5,470 bases of DNA from an uncultured Clostridium sp. GTDB taxonomy: Bacteria; Bacillota; Clostridia; Lachnospirales; Lachnospiraceae. Under the pieces are notes generated by a model. It did not search any database. It was given only the letters and a program-made list of their open reading frames with translations, and was not told the DNA's origin. The stretch lies in contig CAUCIO010000152.1 of assembly GCA_958442925.1 (NCBI GenBank), forward strand, positions 1 through 5,470, in the 5' to 3' direction. Both the position numbers and the translations under genes were made by a program. Below are positions 1 to 5,470 of the stretch, in pieces; positions within the stretch are counted from its first letter, which is position 1, and each line of letters begins with the position of its first letter.

Positions 1-60
1 ACCGTAAGAAAGCGTAAGAAATCTACTGTTTTCAGGTTTTTGTGGCGCCGATTGCCGTAT

Positions 61-115
61 TTCAGTATACATTCTCATTACTTTATGATACACTCGATAT
101 AGATGTATTTATATA
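61..115 (+). promoter_or_regulatory. Possible operon promoter region (weak sigma-A-like hexamers)
   Basis: This AT-rich stretch is the best promoter candidate upstream of the operon. TATGAT at 84-89 is a good -10 match, but the hexamer 17 bp upstream (TTCAGT at 61-66) matches the -35 consensus at only three positions. A second option is TATATA at 110-115 with GATACA at 87-92, also poor at -35. Neither has an extended -10 TG. No c-di-GMP riboswitch signature or sigma-28/sigma-54 pattern was seen. Weak -35 elements could mean an activator is used, or that the real promoter lies further upstream. Confidence 0.3.
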
Positions 116-135
116 GAAAAAAGGGTGCTGAGGGG

Positions 136-152
136 TATCTTTATGAAAGATA
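136..152. repeat. Perfect 7 bp inverted repeat with 3 nt centre in the operon leader
   Basis: TATCTTT at 136-142 and AAAGATA at 146-152 are exact reverse complements separated by ATG. The dyad lies downstream of the candidate promoters and directly abuts the AAGGGGAG ribosome binding site of the first gene. It could be a protein operator, a weak AU-rich RNA hairpin that modulates access to the ribosome binding site, or chance in AT-rich DNA. The symmetry is directly visible; the function is not. Confidence 0.45.
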
Positions 153-193
153 AGGGGAGCAGAAACAACTATGTATGGAAAACGGAAAATTAA
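143..193 (+). CDS. Possible 16-codon leader ORF overlapping the start of the HD-GYP gene
   Basis: ATG at 143 opens a 16-codon frame (MKDKGSRNNYVWKTEN) ending at TAA 191-193, 20 bases inside the HD-GYP regulator gene in another frame. It has its own Shine-Dalgarno-like GAGGGG at 130-135 with an ideal 7 nt spacing, better placed than that of the main gene. No amino-acid run typical of attenuation leaders is present. If translated, it could couple or compete with initiation at 171. It may equally be coincidental, as short frames are common, so this is a low-confidence call. Confidence 0.2.
   Translation: MKDKGSRNNYVWKTEN
152..159 (+). promoter_or_regulatory. Ribosome binding site of the HD-GYP regulator gene, unusually distant
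   Basis: AAGGGGAG lies 11 nt before ATG 171, longer than the usual 5-9 nt and longer than the 8 and 6 nt used by the two downstream genes. No in-frame alternative start lies upstream, because a TGA occurs at 144-146, so the site still decides the start. The long spacing may lower initiation of the effector relative to its partners. Confidence 0.7.
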
Positions 194-1727
194 TAAAATT
201 CTCATTGTAGACGATTCGCCTATGAACCGGGCGATTCTGGCTGATATGCTGGACGAACAGTATGAAATTCTGGAGGCAGAAAACGGCGTCTCTGCAGTTG
301 AAATACTTCATCGCTGCGGAACAGACATTTCGCTGGTTCTTCTGGATATCGTAATGCCGAAAATGGACGGCTTCGAGGTACTTGCCATGATGCGCAGGTA
401 CCACTGGATTGAGGAGATCCCGGTTATTATTATTTCTGCTGAAAATTCACATTCCGTTGTCGAGCGGGCCTACGAGCTGGGAGCTACTGATTACATCAGC
501 CGCCCCTTTGACGAAGTCATTGTCCACCGGCGGGTAATCAATACTATCATGCTGTACTCAAAGCAGAAGCGCCTGATTTCCATGGTGGCGGATCAGATGT
601 ATGAACGTGAAAAAAGCAATACTCTGATGGTTTCCATTTTGAGCCACATCGTAGAATTCCGTAACGGAGAAAGCGGTCTCCACGTACTCCACATCGGTAC
701 TATGACAGAACTGCTGCTGAAGCGTCTTCAGGAAAAAACAGAGCTCTATGATCTGGATCCGGCTAAAATTTCCATGATCAGCAAAGCAGCCGCTTTTCAC
801 GACATTGGAAAGATCTCTGTTTCTGAAGAGATACTGAACAAGCCGGGACGTCTGACACCGGAAGAATTTGAAATTATGAAAACCCACTCTGCCGTAGGAG
901 CTGATATGCTTGAAAAACTGCCTCTCCACAAGGAAGAACCGTTAGTTCAGATTGCCTATGAGATCTGCCGCTGGCATCATGAGCGCTATGACGGAACGGG
1001 ATATCCTGACGGTCTGAAAGGGGATGAAATTCCCATATCTGCCCAGGCGGTCTCCCTGGCAGACGCCTATGACGCCCTGATCAGCGAGCGGGTCTATAAA
1101 AAGGCGTTTTCCCACGAAAAGGCGCTGCGTATGATTTTAAACGGAGAATGCGGCTCTTTCAATCCTCTTCTCCTGGAATGCCTTCTGGATATTTCCGACC
1201 ACATTCAGGAAGAGCTGGCCATTAATTCTCTGAACCGTGTCAGCGAACGTGAAATCAATACTATTATAGAGCAGCTGCTCTCCCATAAGGATATCTCTTC
1301 CTCTAACCGGACTTTGAGCATGCTGGAGGAGGAACGGATCAAATTCCAGTTTTTTGCTTCACTGTCATCAGAAATCCAGTTTGAATATACGGTGGTGCCT
1401 TCCATGATCACGCTTTCTGACTGGGGGGCAGAACGACTGGGTATCTCACGGACAATTATTAATCCGGAGAAAAATCAGGAACTGCTCTCCATCATCGATT
1501 CAAAGGTACTGTGTGCACTTGGAAGAAAACTTCAAAGTGCAGATCCCTCCTCACCGGATGTAGAATATGAAACACAGCTAATCATTGACGGCATTCCCAG
1601 AACCAGCCGCATTATCTGCCGTACTCTCTGGACACACACAGCTGCGCCGGAATACAGCGGAGCCATTGGAAAAATCGTATACTCTATGGCAGAGGAGCAG
1701 GAGACAGCTTCCTCTTCAGCAGAATAA
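171..1727 (+). CDS. Response regulator with HD-GYP phosphodiesterase domain and PAS-like C-terminal tail
   Basis: Predicted cytosolic effector of the phosphorelay encoded by this operon; the likely reaction is hydrolysis of cyclic-di-GMP. Residues about 8-128 are a receiver domain with acidic pair D14/D15, phosphoacceptor D59 (LLLDIVMPKMDG), switch S89 and Y108; the usual Lys before Pro is Arg (R111, SRPF). Residues about 160-345 are HD-GYP: E167/H171, HDIGK at 210-214, H239, HH at 269-270, GYP at 277-279 and D298 (LADAYDAL). This matches the full ligand set of the family, so activity is expected. Residues about 385-508 look like a degenerate PAS domain (FEYT...LTLSDWGAERLG pattern). There is no DNA-binding domain. 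The start at 171 is supported by AAGGGGAG at 152-159, although the spacing is long (11 nt), and by an in-frame stop at 144-146 with no start codon between. It is the first gene of the operon, 14 nt before the Hpt gene. Domain calls are firm; substrate is inferred. Confidence 0.95.
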   Translation: MYGKRKINKILIVDDSPMNRAILADMLDEQYEILEAENGVSAVEILHRCGTDISLVLLDIVMPKMDGFEVLAMMRRYHWIEEIPVIIISAENSHSVVERAYELGATDYISRPFDEVIVHRRVINTIMLYSKQKRLISMVADQMYEREKSNTLMVSILSHIVEFRNGESGLHVLHIGTMTELLLKRLQEKTELYDLDPAKISMISKAAAFHDIGKISVSEEILNKPGRLTPEEFEIMKTHSAVGADMLEKLPLHKEEPLVQIAYEICRWHHERYDGTGYPDGLKGDEIPISAQAVSLADAYDALISERVYKKAFSHEKALRMILNGECGSFNPLLLECLLDISDHIQEELAINSLNRVSEREINTIIEQLLSHKDISSSNRTLSMLEEERIKFQFFASLSSEIQFEYTVVPSMITLSDWGAERLGISRTIINPEKNQELLSIIDSKVLCALGRKLQSADPSSPDVEYETQLIIDGIPRTSRIICRTLWTHTAAPEYSGAIGKIVYSMAEEQETASSSAE

Positions 1728-1733
1728 GGGAGG
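1726..1733 (+). promoter_or_regulatory. Ribosome binding site of the Hpt gene, overlapping the upstream stop codon
   Basis: AAGGGAGG includes the last two bases of the HD-GYP gene's TAA stop and sits 8 nt before ATG 1742. A terminating ribosome would cover this site, which favours coupled translation of effector and Hpt. Confidence 0.8.
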
Positions 1734-1741
1734 CAGATACT

Positions 1742-2095
1742 ATGACTTTACAGGAATTATATGAAACCATCGGCGGAAATTACAGCAGTATTGCGGATCG
1801 GCTCCGTACAGAAGAACGGATTAGAAAGTTTGTCTTACTATTTTTAAAAGATAACAGTTTCCAGACCCTTACCCAGGCTTTGGAACAGGGAGATACAGAA
1901 GAAGCATTCCGGGCAGCCCATACCTTAAAGGGAGTCTGCATGAATTTAAGCTTCGACTCTCTTTTCCTGCTTTCCAGTGAGATAACCGAGTATCTGAGAA
2001 ATCAGGAGATTTCCAATGCCTTTCAGGTATTGCCCAGACTGATATCATGCTATGAAACACACGTTTCTGCTATTTCTGCATATGCGGATACTTAG
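1742..2095 (+). CDS. Stand-alone Hpt (histidine phosphotransfer) protein
   Basis: A 117-residue protein of normal length for a single Hpt four-helix domain. The signature AAHTLKGVCMNL places the phosphorylatable histidine at H60, followed by the conserved L62, K63 and G64. The rest is predicted mainly helical, with no membrane segment and no second domain. In phosphorelays such a protein accepts phosphate from the receiver of a hybrid kinase and passes it to a separate response regulator. Here it lies exactly between a REC-HD-GYP regulator and a hybrid kinase ending in REC, so it is the expected bridge from D952 of the kinase to D59 of the regulator. Transfer could also run in reverse to drain phosphate. 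The start is fixed by AAGGGAGG at 1726-1733, 8 nt upstream and overlapping the stop codon of the preceding gene, which suggests translational coupling. Partner assignment is inferred from gene order. Confidence 0.93.
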   Translation: MTLQELYETIGGNYSSIADRLRTEERIRKFVLLFLKDNSFQTLTQALEQGDTEEAFRAAHTLKGVCMNLSFDSLFLLSSEITEYLRNQEISNAFQVLPRLISCYETHVSAISAYADT

Positions 2096-2104
2096 TACAT
2101 ACAG

Positions 2105-2110
2105 AAAGGA
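2105..2110 (+). promoter_or_regulatory. Ribosome binding site of the hybrid kinase gene
   Basis: AAAGGA lies 6 nt before ATG 2117 within the 21-base gap after the Hpt stop codon. It fixes the kinase start and leaves no room for a separate promoter, supporting a single three-gene transcript. Confidence 0.75.
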
Positions 2111-2116
2111 AACCGT

Positions 2117-5100
2117 ATGGTCAAAAATTTCGAAAAAATAATGGATGCTCTGCATGGCGGCATCGCAAAATATGACAGCGGAACAGATCAGTTCGTATTT
2201 CAGTACTGTTCCGAAAGCGCTGCGCACCTGCTGGGCTGCACTTCTGACGAAATTCTCAAAGAGAATGAAAATGCGCTGGAAATCGTCTGTGAAGAGGATC
2301 GAATGCAGGTCGATCAGGCACTTCGGACGGCCATGAAAAAAGAAATCGGCCTCAACGCCTACTTTCGCGCAGCAAGTAAAAGCCATCATCTGAAATGGTG
2401 CCAGCTGAACAGCTGGTTTGACAATGGCTGCTTTCTGGTTCTGTTTTCCGGTATGTCCCCTGAAATGCAGCTTTTCCAGAACATTGCAGAGGAAACTGCA
2501 GACGATATCTATGTAATCGGAAAAAATGACTACAGCCTTCTCTATGCAAATGAATTAAAACGCCCCTTCTGTAAAGAAGAGAACAGAGCCGGTCAGACCT
2601 GCTACCAGATTTTTCATGGCAAATCCTCCCCCTGTGAATTCTGCACATTGGAACATAAAGGCAGCACTATGGAAGAATCGGTCGTGGAAGTCAAGGGACG
2701 CTTTTTTGCAACCAGATTTCGTGAGATAGACTGGAATGGAATTCCTGCTTATGTTAAATTTGTCCGCGATGTGACAGAAGAGGTGGAAAGCAAAAAGGAA
2801 AGGGAACGCCTGGAACAGTATTTCCAGACAGTAGTCAAATACCTTCCCGGCGGCATGGCCGTTGTATATCACGAACTGGGCGGCCGTTTGAAGCCGGAAT
2901 ATCTGTCTGACGGATTTGCCGAAATGCTGGAAATGTCTAAAGAAAAAGCCTGGAACATGTATGAAACAGACGCTCTCTCCGGAGTCCACCCGGATGATCG
3001 GGAGTATGTGCGAAAAAATCTGGAGCAGTGCATCAGAGAAAATCGTGAAAAATATGAACTGCAGTACAGACTCCAGAAAAATGATGGCAGCTACATCTGG
3101 ATCAATGCCAAATTTTCCGTGATTCAGTGTGACGAAGGTAATGCACGTGTTTATGTGGATTATCACGATATTACAGCTGAAAAAAAGATGCAGGAACAGC
3201 TGCGGCAGCAGTATAAAGAGCAGATTCACCAGCACTATCTGTCAGCAGGGCCTGATGCCCTGATCCTCGGGCATTGTAATATTACACAAAATAAAATTTA
3301 TGAAATTGTAGATCACACTCATTCAGGACTTCTGGAAGCCTTTGGAGATATCAGGGAAGAGTTTTTTACAGGGATCGGAACTCTGATTGTGGACGAAAAA
3401 GAGAGAGCGGAGTTTTATTCTAAATATCTGAATGAGCCGTCCATGAAGGCATATGAAGCTGGCATAAAAGAAGTTCTGATGCCTTGCTTTATTAGGCTTC
3501 CCCATCAAAAAGCCGGAAAATATGTGCAGTTTAAGGTTATCCTTGTGGAAACGCCTGATACTGGTGATGTGACAGGAATTCTCACAGTAACTGATATTAC
3601 GGAGAAGCAGATTCGTGAAAAAATTTTTATGAAACTATCCTCCACCAACTACGATCTGGTGGCAAATGTTAATCTTTTTTCTGATTTTTACGAAATTGTA
3701 AGCGGCGGAGATGAAAATATTCCAGAAATGCGGGGACACAACTCAGAGCGGATTGAACGCGTTATCAGTCAGGCGGTTGTTCACAGTGAAAGTGAGCGGC
3801 TGTACCTGTCCAGAATGCTGGATCCCTCTGCCATGCTGGAACGTCTTACTAAGGAAGGAACTTATTCCTTTACTTACTCGTTATACAATGCTGCAGGCGA
3901 GCTGCGCACGAAAAAGATGAATATCTACGCCATTGATCTTCGTCTGGGACGTGTCTGTTTTATCCGCGCTGATGTCACTGATATTCTGGAAGCCGAACGG
4001 AAAACCAAGGAAAATCTGGAGCAGGCTCTGGAAACAGCCAAAAAGGCAAACCGTGTAAAAAGTGATTTTCTTTCTTCCATGAGCCACGATATCCGGACCC
4101 CCATGAACGCGATTATGGGGATGACGACTCTGGCCCTGTCTAATTTAGACAATACGGAAAAGGTAAAGGATTATCTTCGCAAAATTTCCGTTTCATCCCA
4201 GCACCTGCTCAGCCTGATTAACGATATCCTCGATATGAGCCAGATTGAGCAGTCCAAAATCCATCTAAACTGTCAAACGGTATTGATCGATGAGCTGCTG
4301 AATCATATTTCTTCGATTATGACCTCCCAGGCTGAAAACGCGGGACTTCAGTTTAAGATTGAAGCTGGCCGGTTTGAGCACTCCCGTTTTTCCGGGGATT
4401 CCCTGCGGATTAAGCAGATTCTGATCAATCTGTTAAGCAACGCCTTTAAATTTACTATGGAAGGCGGAACCGTCCTGTTCCGGGCTGAAGAAATCCCTGC
4501 AAGGGAAAAAAATCACGGACGGTATCTGTTCACGATTCAGGACAGCGGAATCGGTATGACTGAAGAATTTATGAGCCATCTGTTCGAACCGTTTATCCGA
4601 AGCAATACAGTATCCAGAGTTCAGGGAACCGGATTGGGCTTAAGCATCACAAAAGGGCTGGTTGATTTAATGGGCGGTGAAATCCGCGTGTACAGCCGCC
4701 TGCAGGAAGGCACTACTTTTGAAATAGAGCTGGAATTTGAAATAGTCGAGACAATTAAAACAGAAGGTTCGAAAGAAGGTCCCGATGCCGCAGCAGAAGA
4801 TCTGTCTGGTTATCACTTCCTTCTGGTAGAGGACAATGAAATTAATTCTGAAATTCTCGGCGAGCTGCTGCAGATGCGTGGGGCAACCTTTGTGGTAAAA
4901 ACTGACGGCCTGCAGGCTGTCGAGGAATTTAAACGGTCAAGCCCAGGAACTTATGACGCCATTTTTATGGATATACAGATGCCTGTCATGAACGGATACG
5001 AGGCCACACGCAATATAAGGAGCCTGGATCACCCTGATGCGAAATCTATTATTATTCTGGCAATGACTGCCAATGCCTTTACAGAAGATGTGCAGGCCTC

Positions 5101-5194
5101 CATCGAGGCCGGCATGAACGGCCACATCGCGAAGCCTGTAGATATTAATCTGCTGTATACGACGATTACCTCCATGCTGAAAAGCAGGAAATAA
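2117..5194 (+). CDS. Soluble multi-PAS hybrid sensor histidine kinase with C-terminal receiver
   Basis: A 1025-residue hybrid kinase that should autophosphorylate on His and pass phosphate to its own receiver, then to Hpt. The sensor half has about five PAS-like segments: roughly 8-112, 118-222 (with C152, C162, C173, C176), 236-356 (the clearest, with HPDDREYV and a DITAEKK exit), 375-498 and 503-625 (the most diverged). Typical PAS exits (VRDVTEE, HDITAEK, VTDITEK, ADVTDI) mark four of the boundaries. A predicted signalling helix (about 622-648) leads to HisKA with H657 (SMSHDIRTPMNAI). HATPase_c follows, with N-box N771/N775, G1 DSGIGM (809-814), FEPF (823-826) and G2 GTGLGL (837-842). The terminal REC (about 899-1020) has E905/D906, phosphoacceptor D952 (MDIQMPVMNG), T984 and K1006. 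All catalytic residues are present. No signal peptide or transmembrane helix is visible, so it senses something in the cytosol. AAAGGA at 2105-2110, 6 nt upstream, selects this start over Met9. The ligand is unknown. Confidence 0.96.
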   Translation: MVKNFEKIMDALHGGIAKYDSGTDQFVFQYCSESAAHLLGCTSDEILKENENALEIVCEEDRMQVDQALRTAMKKEIGLNAYFRAASKSHHLKWCQLNSWFDNGCFLVLFSGMSPEMQLFQNIAEETADDIYVIGKNDYSLLYANELKRPFCKEENRAGQTCYQIFHGKSSPCEFCTLEHKGSTMEESVVEVKGRFFATRFREIDWNGIPAYVKFVRDVTEEVESKKERERLEQYFQTVVKYLPGGMAVVYHELGGRLKPEYLSDGFAEMLEMSKEKAWNMYETDALSGVHPDDREYVRKNLEQCIRENREKYELQYRLQKNDGSYIWINAKFSVIQCDEGNARVYVDYHDITAEKKMQEQLRQQYKEQIHQHYLSAGPDALILGHCNITQNKIYEIVDHTHSGLLEAFGDIREEFFTGIGTLIVDEKERAEFYSKYLNEPSMKAYEAGIKEVLMPCFIRLPHQKAGKYVQFKVILVETPDTGDVTGILTVTDITEKQIREKIFMKLSSTNYDLVANVNLFSDFYEIVSGGDENIPEMRGHNSERIERVISQAVVHSESERLYLSRMLDPSAMLERLTKEGTYSFTYSLYNAAGELRTKKMNIYAIDLRLGRVCFIRADVTDILEAERKTKENLEQALETAKKANRVKSDFLSSMSHDIRTPMNAIMGMTTLALSNLDNTEKVKDYLRKISVSSQHLLSLINDILDMSQIEQSKIHLNCQTVLIDELLNHISSIMTSQAENAGLQFKIEAGRFEHSRFSGDSLRIKQILINLLSNAFKFTMEGGTVLFRAEEIPAREKNHGRYLFTIQDSGIGMTEEFMSHLFEPFIRSNTVSRVQGTGLGLSITKGLVDLMGGEIRVYSRLQEGTTFEIELEFEIVETIKTEGSKEGPDAAAEDLSGYHFLLVEDNEINSEILGELLQMRGATFVVKTDGLQAVEEFKRSSPGTYDAIFMDIQMPVMNGYEATRNIRSLDHPDAKSIIILAMTANAFTEDVQASIEAGMNGHIAKPVDINLLYTTITSMLKSRK

Positions 5195-5216
5195 AGACTG
5201 CCTCAGCACAGAAGAG

Positions 5217-5257
5217 AAGCGGGGCAGCCGGAAGATGCTCTCCCGGCTGCCCCGCTT
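5217..5257. terminator. Strong bidirectional Rho-independent terminator between convergent genes
   Basis: A perfect 15 bp GC-rich stem pairs 5217-5231 (AAGCGGGGCAGCCGG) with 5243-5257, around an 11 nt loop at 5232-5242. On the + strand it is followed by a T/C-rich run (TTTCCTTCTTTC), 22 nt after the kinase stop codon. On the - strand it is followed by CTTCTCTTCTG, 16 nt after the stop codon of the cytidylate kinase-like gene. Both T tracts are interrupted by C, so efficiency may depend on the very stable stem. Placement in the 79-base gap between convergent stops supports termination in both directions. Confidence 0.9.
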
Positions 5258-5273
5258 TCCTTCTTTCAATCCG

Positions 5274-5470
5274 CTACTTCTTAGCTTCCTCAAGCCGCAG
5301 ATTGATCATATCATAAATAAAATTTACCGTTCCATCAATTCCAGAGCTGGCGCTGTTAATGCACAGGTCATAGTTATTGGCATTTCCCCACTGACGTCCT
5401 GTGTAGAAGTGATAATGTCTGGAACGTTCCCGATCCAGGCGCTTTAAATAGCGGATTGCCTGCTTAACTG
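5274..5470 (-). CDS. Cytidylate kinase-like family protein, C-terminal fragment (cut by window edge)
   Basis: The last 64 residues and the stop codon (complement of 5274-5276) of a gene that begins beyond the right edge. The visible protein contains FYTGRQWG, NYDLCINSA and GIDGTV in that order, then a helical end terminating in RLEEAKK. This pattern is one I associate with the cytidylate kinase-like family (Cytidylate_kin2 type) common in Clostridia, where a YDLCIN-type strand is followed by a short helix. The N-terminal P-loop expected for a nucleotide kinase is outside the window, so neither catalytic competence nor substrate can be judged. The gene is convergent with the phosphorelay operon and shares the terminator hairpin with it, so the two are probably independent transcription units. 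Family assignment is from motif recognition only. Confidence 0.8.
   Translation of the reverse strand, partial: VKQAIRYLKRLDRERSRHYHFYTGRQWGNANNYDLCINSASSGIDGTVNFIYDMINLRLEEAKK

Noticed and set aside
3..20. CGTAAGAA repeated at 3-10 and 13-20, exactly 10 bp apart
   Set aside because: Only two short copies at the window edge. It could be a tandem operator half-site or the end of an upstream gene (a frame ending RKKA-stop at 15-17), but nothing supports a choice.
1..78. Open frame on the - strand from ATG (complement of 76-78) running off the left edge, possibly a divergent gene
   Set aside because: Only 26 codons are visible, there is no ribosome binding site before the ATG, and the translation matches no family I recognise.
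1..170. c-di-GMP riboswitch or other structured RNA in the leader
   Set aside because: I looked for the conserved GEMM-I elements and for a terminator or anti-terminator hairpin and saw neither; only the short 136-152 dyad is present.
558..929. 123-codon open frame on the - strand inside the HD-GYP gene
   Set aside because: It is antisense to conserved HD-GYP residues, Phe/His-rich and without family motifs; a shadow.
2045..2389. 114-codon - strand frame spanning the Hpt/kinase junction
   Set aside because: It overlaps the end of the Hpt gene, the kinase ribosome binding site and the first PAS domain on the opposite strand, and has no motif; a shadow.
2555..3235. 226-codon open frame on the - strand inside the hybrid kinase gene
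   Set aside because: It is antisense to well-formed PAS coding sequence; its Phe/Ile-rich translation has no recognisable motif and is what reverse-complemented Lys/Glu-rich codons give. It is a shadow frame.
5235..5447. 70-codon + strand frame downstream of the terminator
   Set aside because: It starts inside the terminator loop and is antisense to the clearly recognisable cytidylate kinase-like coding sequence.
1..5470. CRISPR array, tRNA, insertion sequence or phage features
   Set aside because: No regularly spaced repeats, tRNA-like cloverleaf, transposase motifs or terminal inverted repeats were seen on either strand.

Overview
The window carries one compact three-gene operon on the + strand, followed by the 3' end of a convergent gene on the - strand. 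The likely source is a member of the Clostridia, probably Lachnospiraceae. I infer this from the moderate GC content, the strong purine-rich ribosome binding sites (AAGGGGAG, AAGGGAGG, AAAGGA), and the protein families present: cytosolic multi-PAS hybrid kinases, REC-HD-GYP regulators and a cytidylate kinase-like protein. No search was run, so the taxon is only a recollection-level inference.

Layout. Positions 1-170 are a leader with no convincing gene. It holds an AT-rich stretch with weak promoter-like hexamers, a perfect 7+7 bp inverted repeat and a possible 16-codon upstream ORF. Positions 171-1727 encode a response regulator (REC, then HD-GYP, then a PAS-like tail). Positions 1742-2095 encode a stand-alone histidine phosphotransfer (Hpt) protein. 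Positions 2117-5194 encode a 1025-residue soluble hybrid histidine kinase with about five PAS-like domains, HisKA, HATPase_c and a terminal REC. Gaps between the three genes are 14 and 21 bases, and each gene has its own ribosome binding site. A strong hairpin at 5217-5257 with T-rich flanks on both sides separates the operon from the - strand gene ending at 5274, and probably terminates both.

How it fits together. The operon contains every station of a four-step His-Asp-His-Asp phosphorelay: kinase His657, kinase receiver Asp952, Hpt His60 and effector receiver Asp59. The effector is an HD-GYP domain with its metal-ligand residues intact. The simplest reading is a cytosolic signal-sensing relay that controls breakdown of cyclic-di-GMP or a related cyclic dinucleotide. 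It resembles RpfC/RpfG in logic, but here the Hpt is a separate protein and the sensor has no membrane segment. The signal and the exact nucleotide substrate cannot be read from the sequence.
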